This document shows, piece after piece, positions 11,854 through 23,700 of a DNA stretch of 64,000 nucleotides; the stretch's first letter is position 1; every line of letters starts with the position of its first letter. This DNA comes from Nissolia schottii (lineage: Eukaryota; Streptophyta; Magnoliopsida; Fabales; Fabaceae). The stretch lies in assembly GCA_003254905.1 (NCBI GenBank), contig QANU01028716.1:539986-603985 (forward strand), in the 5' to 3' direction. A program made the translations under genes and the position numbers. Below the pieces are notes generated by a model that did no database searches, had not been told where the DNA came from, and saw only the letters and a list, made by a program, of their open reading frames with translations.

Positions 11854-14484
11854 TTTCTAGTTTATTATGACAAAAATATAATTGGAAAGAGCTCTTCATT
11901 AAGGGTCTTTACCTTTGTTCCATGCCAAAGTTGTTCAACTTTGCTATGACGCAAATTGATATCAATAACCTCATCCATTTGATTAGTAACTGGCAGAGTT
12001 TTCAAAGGACATCCTTTCCACTGAAGAACTTTTAGTGCACAAGGAAGGCATTTGAGGCCAAGGGGAAGTTGCATCTCACATAACTTGAGTAATCTTAGCT
12101 GACTGGTGTTGGAAAAGGCTTCCACACTCCAGCATGCTTTATATGAGTGAACTGAGTTCAGAACTATACCTTGAATTGCTTCAGTTCCCTAGAAAACCAG
12201 AATGGTAAATAATGTAATCTTGCAGAAGGAACTGAAACACAAACTTAAAAGAAATATTGCATGTAATGCATTATTTAGTTTGCATGTTAATGACCAATGT
12301 ATATATCTAAAATCAAGCATTCAATAGTTGTAGAAAAATTGGCGCTTACCTTATTTTTTGTCAAAACATGATCAATGTCATCTTGAGACCACAACCTGCT
12401 GCGTCTGCCAGGATCATTTGGAGATTCTTGAAATACAATGCTCCTCCCCATTTCTTGAAGCAAATCATGCATTCCTAACTTATTTTTCATCCTGTCTAGA
12501 GTTACTAAAGATCTTTCAATCAAAATCTCAATTCCAATTCTTGGGCAATGACCACATTTTTCTAATATGTCTATTACTTCATCCCAATCCATGCCTTTGA
12601 AGAAACAAGCAATATCTAGAAACATATCTTTCTCTGTGCTGTGCAAACCATCATAACTTATTTTCAGTGCATTTTGAATTTCGGGGTGTGGAAAACTTCT
12701 TATCTGGTTTAAAGCACTATGCCAAACCTCGATAGTTCTTCCATAAAGATGGGAACCCAATACTTCAAGTGCCAACGGAAGACCTTTTGTATATTCGACC
12801 ACTTCTTCACACAAATCTAGATACCCTTCTTCAGGTTGATCCTGTTTAAAGGCTTTTAAACAGAAGAGATGAAGGGCTTCTTTTTGGAATAAGCCTCGAA
12901 ACTTGCAAGTTTTATCCACTCCATGGGTCATTAGCAGGTGCTTATCTCTGGTTGTGATTATCACTCTGCTGCCTGGACCAAACCATTCTTGCTTCTCCGC
13001 CAAGTTGTCCAATTGGCTTAATTCACTTACATCATCAAGAACAAGGAGAACCTTCTTGTTGCATAAAGAGTTTGATATTATCTTCTTCCCATCAAACAAA
13101 TTGTAAAAAACACCGCTTCTTATATTTAGATAAGAAAGAAGTTCCCTTTGGATGTGAACTAAGCCGTTTTTCTCAGACATCTCCCTAATGTTTGCAAGAA
13201 AGCAACTAACTTCGAATTCCTCTTTAATTGCTTCATAGACTAATCTAGCAATCGTTGTCTTGCCTACTCCACCCATGCCCCATATGCCTATGAAGCGAAC
13301 ATCATCCAATCTCATGCCTATGAGGGAATTCACTTCCTTCAACCTTGAATCAACCCCAACAAGGTCATCTGTGCAAGAGGGCAATTTAGGAATCAAAATT
13401 TTCTCTATGTGGTCAACAACTGTTTCAACCAGCGCTGCCTCGTCTCTGTGTGGAGAAGAAAAAGCAAAAAAGAGAAAAAGACTTGTTGTATGTTAGTTCT
13501 ACACAAATACCACAACCAAATGTAGCAACAAATAAAGAAAACAAGCTATCATTTTCCACTTAGCGTATCCAAGTTACTAGAGCTCTCAAGTTAAATTTGC
13601 AATGTGCTATAGAAGTAATGAGTGGATCACAACTTGGTTCCACGCATCCTCTGTTTAATATATATGATGGTGGCTTATCATTTGAGCAAAAGAAAAAAAA
13701 AACCTAAAATAAATTAGAATAAATGCTCAAATTGATCCTTAAAAGATACGCAAAACATTAAATTAGTCTTTTATTTTTCACATTAATATGATCTTTTATA
13801 GTGTAAAATAACAATCAATTTAGAGAATAAATTGATGTCTAAATATACATTGGAGGACTAAATTGATATATATTTAGACATTAAGAGACCAATTAATCCA
13901 AAATCTCTATATTTACCTTTTAGGACTAATTTGAGTACTAGCTCAAAATATAATAAACTGAATGGTGAGAGGACTTACTGATCCTTGGAGGCCCAACCAG
14001 AGAGACTTGCAACTTCTATTAAGGCATCTCTCCATATATGCACCTTCCATATCTCTTCTCTGAACCTCTCTTCTTGTTTCCTGAACGCTTCTCCAAAGGC
14101 TCCTCTTTGATGCCTCACATCGGAAGGGTCAACACCATAGAACAAAGGAAAGACACCTTGGCCAAAAGCGTTCCTACACTCAACAACCATTTGGAGCTCA
14201 TACAAACACCATGTTGAGGAAGGATAGTCCGGTGAGAAAATGACGATTGCAAACATGGACTCTTGAATGGCCTTGATGAGTTCAAGAGATATCACCCCAC
14301 CCCTCTCAAGGTCATGATCATCCTTGAAAGTCTTGACACCCCTTCTTTCAAGTGAAGCAAAGAGATGGCCTGCGATGCCTTTTCTTGTGTCTTCACCCCT
14401 GAAGCTCAAGAAAACATGGTTGCTCCATCTTTGGGTTTGGATGGAAGGAGAGGAACAAGATGCTCCATCTGCAATAAGTGGCAT
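10053..14484 (-). CDS. TNL2: complete TIR-NBS-LRR disease resistance protein
   Basis: Intracellular immune receptor. My exon model is 14484-13979 (TIR), 13445-12350 (NB-ARC), 12188-11913, 11793-10762 (LRR) and 10673-10053, all GT-AG and phase-consistent, giving 1,176 residues. TIR (about 1-168) has FLSFRGEDTRKGI and WCLYEL, keeping the catalytic-type glutamate. NB-ARC has the P-loop GMGGVGKTT near residue 225, then LLVLDDV, GSRVIITTRD, GLPLALEVLGSHL, FLDIACFFKG and LGMHDLLQEMG. LRRs run from about 627 to 970. The last exon is a C-JID/post-LRR domain beginning LITGHDIPSWF, as in legume N-like proteins, but it carries an unusual repeat-built insert at about 992-1045. No stops or frameshifts are seen, so it is probably functional. 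Part of its NB-ARC is almost identical to TNL1. The upstream TATA-like box seen in TNL1 and TNL3 is altered here. The ligand is unknown. Confidence 0.95.
10430..10618 (-). repeat. Imperfect coding tandem repeats in the TNL2 C-terminal exon
   Basis: On the plus strand, TTCCTGAAAATTTCTGTAGG (10,541) recurs as TTCCTGAAGGTCTTTGTAGG (10,586), a 45-base period. GGACAAGTGTAAGGG recurs as GGACAAGTATGAGGG about 63 bases away. In protein these give FSLQRPSGNYSP, FALQKFSGKYGPYTCPG and FARRFDPHTCPE. They keep the frame open and lengthen the region between the WF of the C-JID start and the ELVGFAFC segment. Confidence 0.75.
11817..11851. repeat. (AT)n microsatellite in TNL2 intron 3
   Basis: About 17 AT dinucleotides lie between exons 3 and 4 of TNL2. 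TNL1 has no such run in the matching intron. Confidence 0.95.
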
Positions 14485-14700
14485 TCAATTGATCAGTGAA
14501 TAAATGCTAATGCAATGCAGCTTCTTTTTCTTTTTCTTTTTTTTTAGATTTATTGTTGGCTAAGTCATATAATTGAATAATTGAACACAAAGACATGATA
14601 GGGACGATCACAGTTCACACCGCTGTGAACATGGACTTTTTAGTCTTTCGCAGGAAAGTGTGTGGAAGTTCAAGTTTTTCAACCACCACTCCCTTCTTTT
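14485..14700 (-). promoter_or_regulatory. TNL2 upstream region
   Basis: The block at about 14,596-14,670 matches the conserved block upstream of TNL1 and TNL3 (GATAGGG...TGTGAACATG...TAGTCTT...GCAGGAAAGTGTGTGGAAGTT). Where the other two have a minus-strand CTTTATA box, this copy reads CTTTGTG (about 14,594-14,588). Whether expression differs is an inference. Confidence 0.45.
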
Positions 14701-14953
14701 CTTCGATATTTAATGAACCGAAGTCAATAAAATGTTTCTGTTTTCCAAGAAACACCGCAGAAAAAGGGAGTGCACTTCGTCAATTTATTTTATCTCAGAC
14801 TTTAATTTAATTGGCCTAAAATTCATTAACAAAAAAAAAGGACCTAAAATTCATAATGAAAAAGAAAGATTGTAAACCTATCTAACAAGTTGTCATTTTT
14901 CTTAATTATATGTTACTAGTGTAATGGCTTTGTGTTGTGTGTTGTGCATGAGA

Positions 14954-15442
14954 CTTATATTACACGAAAAAATAAAATATCAAGATAGTTAGCTTTATTT
15001 GATCATTCACCATTTTTGCGGGGACAAAATCTTTCACCATTCACAAAAAGGGACACATTATCTCTTCTGTCACTTGGTCTTCCAAATTTAACATAACTAC
15101 AAATGTGAACTGTTAACTCCTTGAACTGACTTGTTAACTTCGCTAAAACACTAAAATGATGTCGTTTTAGCATTTCACACTAACCCAATATCACTCCAAA
15201 ATAGAATGTCATTGTTTTCATGGTGAGTGTGAAATGCCCAAAACGATGTGGTTTCAGTGTCATGGTAGGATTAACGGATCATCTCAAAGAGACGATTTAC
15301 GTGTGAGACTCCGTTATGTTTGGAAACAGCCAAGTAGCAGGCTAAATTGTATTATAAAATAAGTAAATTATTAATTATATATTGTACTTTTTTGACATTT
15401 TCTGTGTAAATTAAGTATATGTTTACATTAACACTTTTGAGA

Positions 15443-15503
<61 letters not shown>

Positions 15504-15620
15504 GAAACCATTCTATGACTAAATTATTTTTGTCGCATGAAAATCATTATCCTAACTAATGTTTTAATATAAATAAATTCGTAGCATAATTTGTGAAAAC
15601 TTTATAAATATAGCTTGGAC
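14954..15620 (-). repeat. Right member of the inverted repeat pair flanking TNL2
   Basis: Reverse-complement relative of 8,390-9,056, with many substitutions and a long ATT microsatellite inserted at 15,443-15,503. It sits between the TNL2 promoter side and the truncated end of TNL3. There is no open frame of note. Confidence 0.7.
15443..15503. repeat. (ATT)n microsatellite
   Basis: About 20 TAT/ATT units inside the right inverted-repeat member. It is absent from the left member. Confidence 0.97.
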
Positions 15621-15997
15621 CATTTTTAAGCCATTGTAATAAGTGTAAGCCGTTAAAAAGGGGATCATTTTATTATTGGTGGTAAATATTAGATGTTATG
15701 CCATATGATATTTTGATAGTCTCATCTTGGGGAGGAACATGATATTGTAATTTTTACAAATTCTTAACCTTAAAACATTTTTTATAGTATTTGTAAACAA
15801 CATATTAATTTATGTTCTTTTAAAATTAAGCACAACTAAACAGTTTCCACGAAGTATGATTTTTATTTTGCATTTTGTATGTGATGTTATATAAATGTTG
15901 TAAAAAAATATGATTAAAATGATAACGAGTTATCCTTTAAAATTATCTTATCATATTTTATTTTTTTTATGCAAAATTGACTTATGATCATTAAGGG
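15621..15997. other. AT-rich sequence up to a Helitron-like end
   Basis: No gene is recognised. If the CTAG at 16,006-16,009 is a Helitron 3' end, this stretch and perhaps the inverted repeat before it would belong to that element (inference). Confidence 0.35.
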
Positions 15998-16009
15998 TCC
16001 GAACACTAG
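15998..16009 (+). mobile_element. Helitron-like 3' terminus (CTAG followed by T)
   Basis: TCCGAACACTAG is followed by T, fitting the CTRR|T rule for Helitron 3' ends. The same 12 bases plus T occur at 34,646-34,657. Homology to the TNL NB-ARC exon starts directly after this point. A short near-palindrome (CTTATGATCATTAAG) lies just upstream. A 5' TC end was not identified. Confidence 0.45.
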
Positions 16010-16902
16010 TTTGTTTTAAAGCACTGTGCCAAACCTCAACAGTTCTTCCATAAAGATGGGAACCCAATACTTCGAGTGCCAAAGGAAGGCCTTTCATATA
16101 TTGAACCACTTCTTTGCACAAATCTAGATACCCTTCTTCAGGTCGATCTCGTTTAAAGGCTTCAAACAGAAGCGATGAAGGGCTTCATTTCGGACTATGC
16201 CTCGAAACTCGCAAGTTTTATCCACTCAATGGGTCATTAGCAGGTGCTTATCTCTGGTTGTGATTATCACTCTGCTGCCTGGACCAAACCATTCTTGCTT
16301 CTCAGCCAAGTTCTCCAATTGGCTAAAGTCACTTACATCATCAAGAACAAGGAGAACCTTCTTGTTGCATAAAGAGTTTGATATTATCTTCTTCCTATCA
16401 AACAAATTGTTAAAAACACCGCTTCTTATATTTAGATAAGAAAGAAGTTCCCTTTGGATGTGAACTAAGCCATTGGTCTCAGACATCTCCCTAATGTTTT
16501 CAAGAAAGCAACTAACTTCGAATTCCTCTTTAATTGCTTCATAGACTAATCTAGCAATTGTTGTTTTGCCTACTCCTCCTATGCCCCATATAACTATAAA
16601 GCGAACATCATCCAACCTCATGCCTATGAGTGAATTCACTTTCTTCATCCCTAAATCAGCCCCAACAAGGTTACCTATGCAAGATGGCAATTTAGGAATC
16701 AAAATTTTCTGTATGTGGTCAACAATTGTTTCAACCAGTGCTACCTCATCGTGTCTGTACAGAGAGGGGGGAAATGGAATAAGACCAGTTGTATATTAGT
16801 CCAATAAGAATCACAATCAAATATAGCAACAAATGGAGTAAACAAGCTATAATTTTATATTTTGCATATCCAAGGTACTAGAGGTCTCAAGTTCAATTTT
16901 CA

Positions 16903-18170
16903 ACAAGACTTAGACCCGTGCGATGCACAGCCAAAAGAAGTTACCAAAATGAATTTATGTTCTTAAAAAATATCATATTTTAAATGAGATAATAGGAAAT
17001 AACATAATGAGTCCTAAAAGAGATACAATCAATGACGTCAAACTTAAACATTACCAAAAGTGGCATTTGCAAACAGAAAGTGCAAAGCGAATTGGGAAGA
17101 AATCATTACCAAAGGAAGTGAACAATGACACGACCTGGAGTAGCATTACGGATTCGTTTGTTTTTTAAGTTTTGATAATTGGTTTCAAAGTTCAACTCAC
17201 CAAAAGGTGAGGAGCAAGTCAGATATATAAGGATTGGTATAGAAAGCATTGAAAGTTGAGAAGAGCAAGTGATAAATACACAAATTAAATACAAATGGAT
17301 ACCGATTCTGCTACACATTCCTAAACAGAACTACGATCAACATTTCTACATCTGGCATAACAATACAATTTGAGAAGAATTAATTCCATGTCCCTTGTAT
17401 AACCCCTCATGAAAACGCACATAGACACAGGCAAGGAATAGGAATAAACAACCCAAATTGAGCAATAACTAACAAATCATAAATAAAAAAATCAAGAACA
17501 AAAGGGAATACATAAAGTAAAACCCCAATCTCCTACTTCCCAATCACATATCTCGAGCAAAAGGTTGGTTTTGATCCTTAACATTAATACTCCGATTATT
17601 CCAAATCTCAATGCTAGCCAGAATCCCAATATATTAGAGGGGAAAAACACGAAACAGATTGCTAAAATTCAGCAACTTAATTGGTGCCATCTTCATTGTT
17701 GACTAAGCAACACTTAACCTTATATATAACATGTGCCATGCATTTCATTCCTCTACCATTCTTCAAATTTACTGAGGCTGAATTTATAATAATCAAAACT
17801 ATATAATCTTTCGTTGCCCATCCCCATTAGTCAAACCAAAAAGTTGTTAAGTGAATGGCTTCCTCAATACACACCTCTTCTTTCTCAACAATTAACTTGT
17901 TTTCTTAATTTTTAGTAACACCCATAACATTAATCTGCCTGTTTCCTTTAATTTCTTCTATCACTTCTTCAAGTAAAAAAAGAAAACACTCTTCCCATAT
18001 GCCTAATAAACCACCATCAGAATTCAGAGCTATAACCACCTCCTCTCACTCACCCTTTGCTCCAATTGAGGAAGAAGAAGGGATGTGGCAGTGGAAGGTT
18101 TCAGATGATTTCATGATGTCTATTAGGTGGAAGAACACTGCTATACAGCCAGAGTGCTCTGCCCGAATGT
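16903..18170 (-). mobile_element. Helitron-like insertion in TNL3 intron 1
   Basis: Alignment of intron 1 with TNL1 breaks off near 16,902 and resumes near 18,171, so about 1.27 kb is extra. Read on the minus strand, the inner end has GTGCATCGCACGGGTCTAAG close to the break (about 16,929-16,910). This resembles the GC-rich hairpin just before the 3' end of plant Helitrons. The exact CTRR end is not clean (CTTG at the break). The insert contains an unrecognised open frame near 17,999-18,199. Confidence 0.45.
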
Positions 18171-18199
18171 TTACAAAAAAAAAATTAATATTGAGCTGA
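17999..18199 (+). other. Open frame inside the TNL3 intron insertion, possible captured exon
   Basis: A plus-strand frame starting MPNKPPSEFRA with EEEEGMWQWKVSDDFMMSIRW and CSARMF. Its composition is unlike the surrounding AT-rich sequence and resembles a real coding exon. I do not recognise the family. The 3' part runs into an A-run and TNL intron sequence, so it is at best a fragment. Confidence 0.3.
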
Positions 18200-18717
18200 A
18201 TGATGAGAGATAACTTACTGATCCTCGGAGTCCCAACCAGAGTGACTTGCAACTTCTCTTAAGCCATCTCTCCATTTTCTCACCTTCGCCTTCTCTTCTA
18301 TGAACCTCTCTTCATGTTTTCTGAAAGCTTCTCCAAAGGTTCCCCTTTGTTACCTCACATCAGAAGGGTCAACACCACGTAACACAGGAAAAACCCCTTG
18401 GCCAAAAGTGTGCCTACACTCAACAACCATTTGGATCTCATCCAAACACCATGTTGAGGAAGCATAGTTTGGTGAGAAAATGATGATTGCAAACATGGAA
18501 TCTTCAATGGCCTGGATGAGTTCAAGAGATATCACCCCACCCCTCTCAAGGTCATGATCATCCTTGAAAGTCTTGACACCCCTTCTCTCAAAGAGATGGT
18601 CTGTGAAGCCTTTCTTGTGTCTTCACCGCTGAAACTCAAGAAAACATGGTTGCTTCATCTTGGGGTTTGGATGGAAGGAGATGAGGAAGAGGCTCCATCT
18701 GTGAGCATAAATGCCAT

Positions 18718-19620
18718 TCAATGATTAATGAAATGGTGATTCTAATGCTGATGCAATGCAATTTTTTTGTTTTGTCTGTGTATTTAGGACAATGAATTTA
18801 GTGTTAATTTACTAGTGAATGAATGCATATAAAGAAATGATAGGGAAGACCACACAAGTGTGAACATGGTCTTCATAAGTCTTGGCAGGAAAGCGTGTGG
18901 AAGTTCAAGTTTGACATATATTTAAAGTTTCCACCACTGAAGTCCATAAAGTTTGACCACTCTTTGATATTTAATAAAGTCCATAAATATTATAATCTTA
19001 TGTTGCACCAAACTTTGTATTTTTTATTTTGTTTCCTGTTGACTTTGTTTTCCATGAAAAAACAGAGAGATTTATTCCAAGTGCCACTGAAGAAGACAAC
19101 AAAATTTTATTTTGATGATGACTTATGGAGTGACTGGAATCTAATTCAGGAAACCAAGTGTCCCTATGTTTCATGAGCTTTTTCACCTTTCAATTATTGC
19201 TCAGTCTCACCATTCACCAATGACTTTCACAGTTCAATCATCTTTTACCCCCCCCCCCCTTTATTTTGTTATTCAATCCACTTCTCAGGGAAAAGGATGT
19301 AAAAGGATGGTGATATATCAAATCATTCCAAATTATTGTTTCTTTCTCTATATACTGCATCTTAGACACTGATTTGTGTACTTCATCAGCTCATCATTCT
19401 AGCAGGCAAAAGCCCAAGAGACCCTTGTGATAATTAAGCCACATAGATGTGGCAAAAATGCATCAAAAAAGCTTTGGTGAATCGGATAACCAAGCGTCAT
19501 GCCAAGTTTAAGAAAAAATGTCTCTTAGATCATCATGTCATGTTTACCTGATACTATAATGCAGTGTGAAAAGGAAGGCTTTCAATTGAAACAAATCTAA
19601 AATATAGTACCATTAAACAG
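18718..19620 (-). repeat. TNL3 upstream flank, duplicate of the TNL1 upstream flank
   Basis: Collinear with 4,052-4,760, with indels. It includes the TATA-like CTTTATA (18,834-18,828) and the block TAAGCCACATAGATGTGGCA (19,434-19,453) that matches 4,600-4,620. It shows that the duplication unit reached at least 0.7-0.9 kb upstream of the gene. Confidence 0.75.
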
Positions 19621-20325
19621 AAAGAACAGAGTATAAAAATATATTGAATAGCAAGAACTCAGAGGATTCCACTATCAATATTGAGCTCATTATAACCTAT
19701 TGCTTGAGCAGGAAGGCTCTATTGCACAAAGCAAAACACACAAATATGGCAAATTACAAAGAGAATTTGGTTGGGGCATTTTATCAAACACATTGTTAGC
19801 AGATAATTCATCTCACAAATAGCATGGTGCTGCATAAACAAAATAAACAACACATTCAATTTGAATAATATGATGCAAGCTAATCCACTACCTTGCCGCC
19901 CTTGTCCAATCCATTATTCTCGATGACAAACAGTTTCCACCAAGTGAAGAAGAACTTGGATTCCTTAAATTCGATGTGGCAGAAAAGTCCCATTTGAAGA
20001 CTTCCGATTTGGATCAATGATTTTATGGTTTGAGCTATAAATATTGGGGGAAATGCATTGGTTTTGATCATGACATAAATATTATGCTGAATTGTGAACT
20101 TTCCCAAGCCCAAATCTCATATCCATCTTAGTCCAAGAAACCTAAGTTTTTTTTTTGTAGAAAAAAATTCGTACTTAGCTAAGTTAATCAGCCCAATTTG
20201 AGATCATTAACAGATCAGCCCAAAACAAATACGTAATGTCCATTTTATGACAACTTTTTTTTTCTCACAAAGATCGATTTATTTATTTCGCATGAAACAA
20301 AAATATGGAAGAGTCCTAAGGACCA
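19621..20325. other. Intergenic sequence, no supported gene
   Basis: A 77-codon minus-strand frame exists at 19,880-20,113 but lacks a usable ATG and any recognised domain. Otherwise AT-rich. Confidence 0.4.
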
Positions 20326-20334
20326 TAGTTTAAT

Positions 20335-20712
20335 GGTGGTTTTTCAAATACCTCATGTGAGTAAATACCCTATTTAACTTAATTTATCTATTTTTTAATA
20401 AATTTTTTAATTAAATTCATCTAATTTTATTATCATTTCATGGTCTAATACGACACATTAATAGATTATATGATCTAATGTGATAAATTAATATATTTTT
20501 ATACAATATTTGTAAAGAGATGCATCGTAAGTTCACATGGTCCGCAAATCTGTAAATCTCTTATAAGTTGGCTCTTTTAATAATTTCACTAATAAAAAGT
20601 TTATTGCAATCATATAAAACATAAAATAATAACAAAATTTAATAATTTAATTATAAAATTATAAAAAAAAAATTGGTGATTTAAGTAGTACGAGGGCATT
20701 TAAGCAGCCACC
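20335..20712. mobile_element. Mutator-type MITE, copy A (378 bp, 9-bp target duplication)
   Basis: The element begins GGTGGTTTTTCAAATACCTCAT and ends in the inverse (GGCATTTAAGCAGCCACC). It is flanked by a perfect 9-base direct repeat TAGTTTAAT (20,326-20,334 and 20,713-20,721), the hallmark size of Mutator superfamily insertion. An inverted, diverged copy is at 49,769-50,148. Confidence 0.85.
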
Positions 20713-20721
20713 TAGTTTAAT

Positions 20722-23700
20722 AGCACAAAACTAAATGGCAGAAAAGCCAAACATGCGTAAATTGGAGTCTTTCCATGGCTAACAAACTTAACCAAAAGAC
20801 CTAGAAAATTGATAAGGAGGGAGATAAAGTTTCTTGAGCCGCTCGAGCTCTCTCTTCTCAAAAATTTGTTAAGCTTCGGGTTGTTGAGTGGCACCATTCA
20901 ACCTCTTCAGATAAGTAGGTACTCTAGAGTAATAGATGACCTTCTCAGAATGGTTTGAGATCCCAATCCATGGTAACTTCACATCGGATCTTAATGCCAT
21001 GGGCACACAAACAACCGTTGCTGCGGCCCTCACCAAACCTTAGCATAGCAGTATGTTTTTCATTTTATGACAAAATTAGCTAACTGATTACCTAGTGATC
21101 ACCTGTTCCCATTTTTTTTGTATTGGATGTTTTCATTTTCCTTCTTTTGAATTTGGAATCACATCACCGTAAATGAAAATGACAATTGTGCATGTATGAT
21201 GTACCAATCAATCTCTCCAATCATATGGTCAGGTGGGGGAGCAAAAGACATATAAAACATCATGTGTGTGTGTGGCATTAACAGTTGTACGAACAGTACA
21301 TAGAGCCATGGTATCATAAAAGCATGGCATGTGACATTAAGAGCGTCTCGATTATTATTATGTCAATATGTATATGCATTCTTTATTTTTTGACATTTTT
21401 GTTATTATTATTATTATGTCAATATGTCAGGACAATTTCCTCGCCAAATGTGTTATGAAAGATATAAAAATTATTCTCAAATAATGTCTCATATATATAA
21501 TGACGTGTCTTGAAATGTTTCCTGATTTAGTTAAATACCTTAGTTGTAAAAGCTTTAAAATTCCAAAGAAGATAACGATGGATTTTGTTTAATAGCATAC
21601 TAAGCCCAACCCAAAATTCTAAGCTAAACCCAATAAGACTCTGGAGATACTAGGTATTCCAACTTCAACACGATCCCCCAAAAAAACAAAATATTTAGCA
21701 CTCAATTGCTTTACCACCAACTTTTCTTTTTTATTTTTCTAATTTAATAGTCTTGGTTACAATTAGATTATTAGAGAGTTAAAATAAAGAGAAATTATTA
21801 TGGGATCATAGAGCATTATATTGAATATATGTCTAATCACACATAAAATAATACTTTTAATGAAACCCTTAAAGCAATGAATTTAGTTTTTCTGAAGCAA
21901 GTGATGCACAATATAAACTGTAAATGAAAAGTCGACGGTTTAAAATTTTAAAAAATATAAACACCTATATGACAAATTATACATGGATGATAATTTGAAT
22001 CGTTGCTTTCTTATCAACTATCAAAATTATGCACTTTACTCTCTAACCTTAAATTTAAAATGTCATTCTATATACAATCATAATATATCTAGTATAATAC
22101 TTCATATCCACACAAAATTCCTCAAAAATGAATGGATTAGAGAAAGAATCATGTCCATCAGAAATCAAATTGAAAAAGGCAATGATAATTCGAGAAGAAT
22201 GAAAAGGAGAGAGAGTAAAGAAAGGAGCCTAATTAAGCAGATTATATATGAGGGCCACCAAAATAACTCTCTTTTTTTCCCAAAAAAAAAGATCCAAATC
22301 AAGGGTCAAAGATGTAGTAGCCCACTTCTTAGAAAAAGATAAGATAAATACCTGAGCATGTGGGTGTGCATGCTTGATGGGAAAGTGAGAATGGGAGACA
22401 TAGATCAAACATCTTGTTCATGAGAATTGGGTCCATTGATATTCATTTATATATGTTAAGCATATATATGAGTCCCTTTTCAAATAAATCACATGACATA
22501 AAGATAAAAATCCCCCCTTCAAATCATGACTTTATATCACAAGCTTCATATTTAGCTCCACATTAGGGATACAATTCTTGGATAGTTGATTTCAATTGTC
22601 CTCTAAATCTAACTGTGAGAATCGGATCCTTTTAGGTTAAAAAAAAAGTATACAACCATAATTTTTAGGAAAACATCTAAAAAGTCATTAAACTATATAA
22701 TTATGGGTGAAAGACTGAAAGCAGATCAATTCAATCCATCGCACCTGGTCAATCCAAACTGAAGCAACTTATTTGGTTTGGATTGGATCAAATCATTGGA
22801 TTGAAATAAAATAAAAAAGAGCCATTAATTAGTCAATTCTCAGGTCAAAAAACTAATGATTATGTTAATTGTAATTGTTATTGTCAAATATAGATCGTGT
22901 TTTAGTGGTTTATTATATTTTTTTAGTAGTGCATTATTGTCAATTATCAGTTATACTCTAATTGATTTAATTCGACTTTAAGTAAAAAAAAATCACAAAA
23001 ACCAAATCAATTTAAAATGATTGGTTCAGATACAATTTTTTTTCTTAAACCAAACCTACCCAATTTGAACCCTCTCTCTATAACATACAAGTTTATTAGT
23101 TAAACATGATTCTATATAAATTTAAGGAGTTATACGTAAACGAAAGATGTTTATAATGTTCCGTTACACTTCTAGGAACTTTGTAGCACGTCAACATCAT
23201 TATTTGTGAACAAATATTCTTATGTCCCCCCATCGCCTCTCCTTTTGATGCATAAGTTGCTGTTTGCAGTACTGTTTTTGCTGAAAATCCAATCTCACAA
23301 TCACTTTCTCTAAAAGCAATATGGATGACCTAAAACTTATAACTTGTCAATTAATGTCAATTCAGTCAATTTATAGTACATATAGTTTATTATCATTTTA
23401 TGGTTTAATTTCGTGATCTAGGTGGACACGATGTTCCAGAAAAACTATATTGATCCTAGGGCATTCAATTTAGTTCTTCAGCTACTTTATTTCAGTTGGA
23501 AATGTTATCTGCACAAAAGTTTCTGTGCACATTTTTATCTACAAAAAACATATGAACCATTTGATGTAAAGGATCATTAAATAAAAATTAAAGAGAAAAG
23601 TAAATAATTTACGGGTGAATTTGGTACGAGAATCTAAATAGTATGAAACTTTCATAGATTAGATTTATACGTAAACAAAACTATTATACACATAAATATA

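Larger units (their letters stand above)
16010..18717 (-). pseudogene. TNL3: truncated TIR-NBS-LRR pseudogene
   Basis: Third member of the TNL cluster, broken. The TIR exon (18717-18219) keeps WCLDEI but has a 9-base in-frame loss (about 18,590), a one-base deletion in the SFRGEDTRK region (about 18,610) and a CAT-to-TAA stop (18,351-18,353) in the VRHQRG segment. The NB-ARC exon starts at 16754 after a normal AG and keeps P-loop GIGGVGKTT and LLVLDDV. It then has a GGA-to-TGA stop after LLMTH (near 16,226) and a one-base deletion near 16,163, and it ends abruptly at 16,010 in the segment after GLPL. All later NB-ARC sequence and the LRR and C-terminal exons are absent. Intron 1 is about 1.46 kb, against 0.53-0.59 kb in TNL1 and TNL2, because of an insertion. 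It cannot make a full receptor. Confidence 0.93.

Noticed and set aside
19880-20113. 77-codon minus-strand frame, MGLGKFTIQ-like
   Set aside because: No in-frame ATG (it opens with TTG after a stop), no known domain and no supporting splice context.
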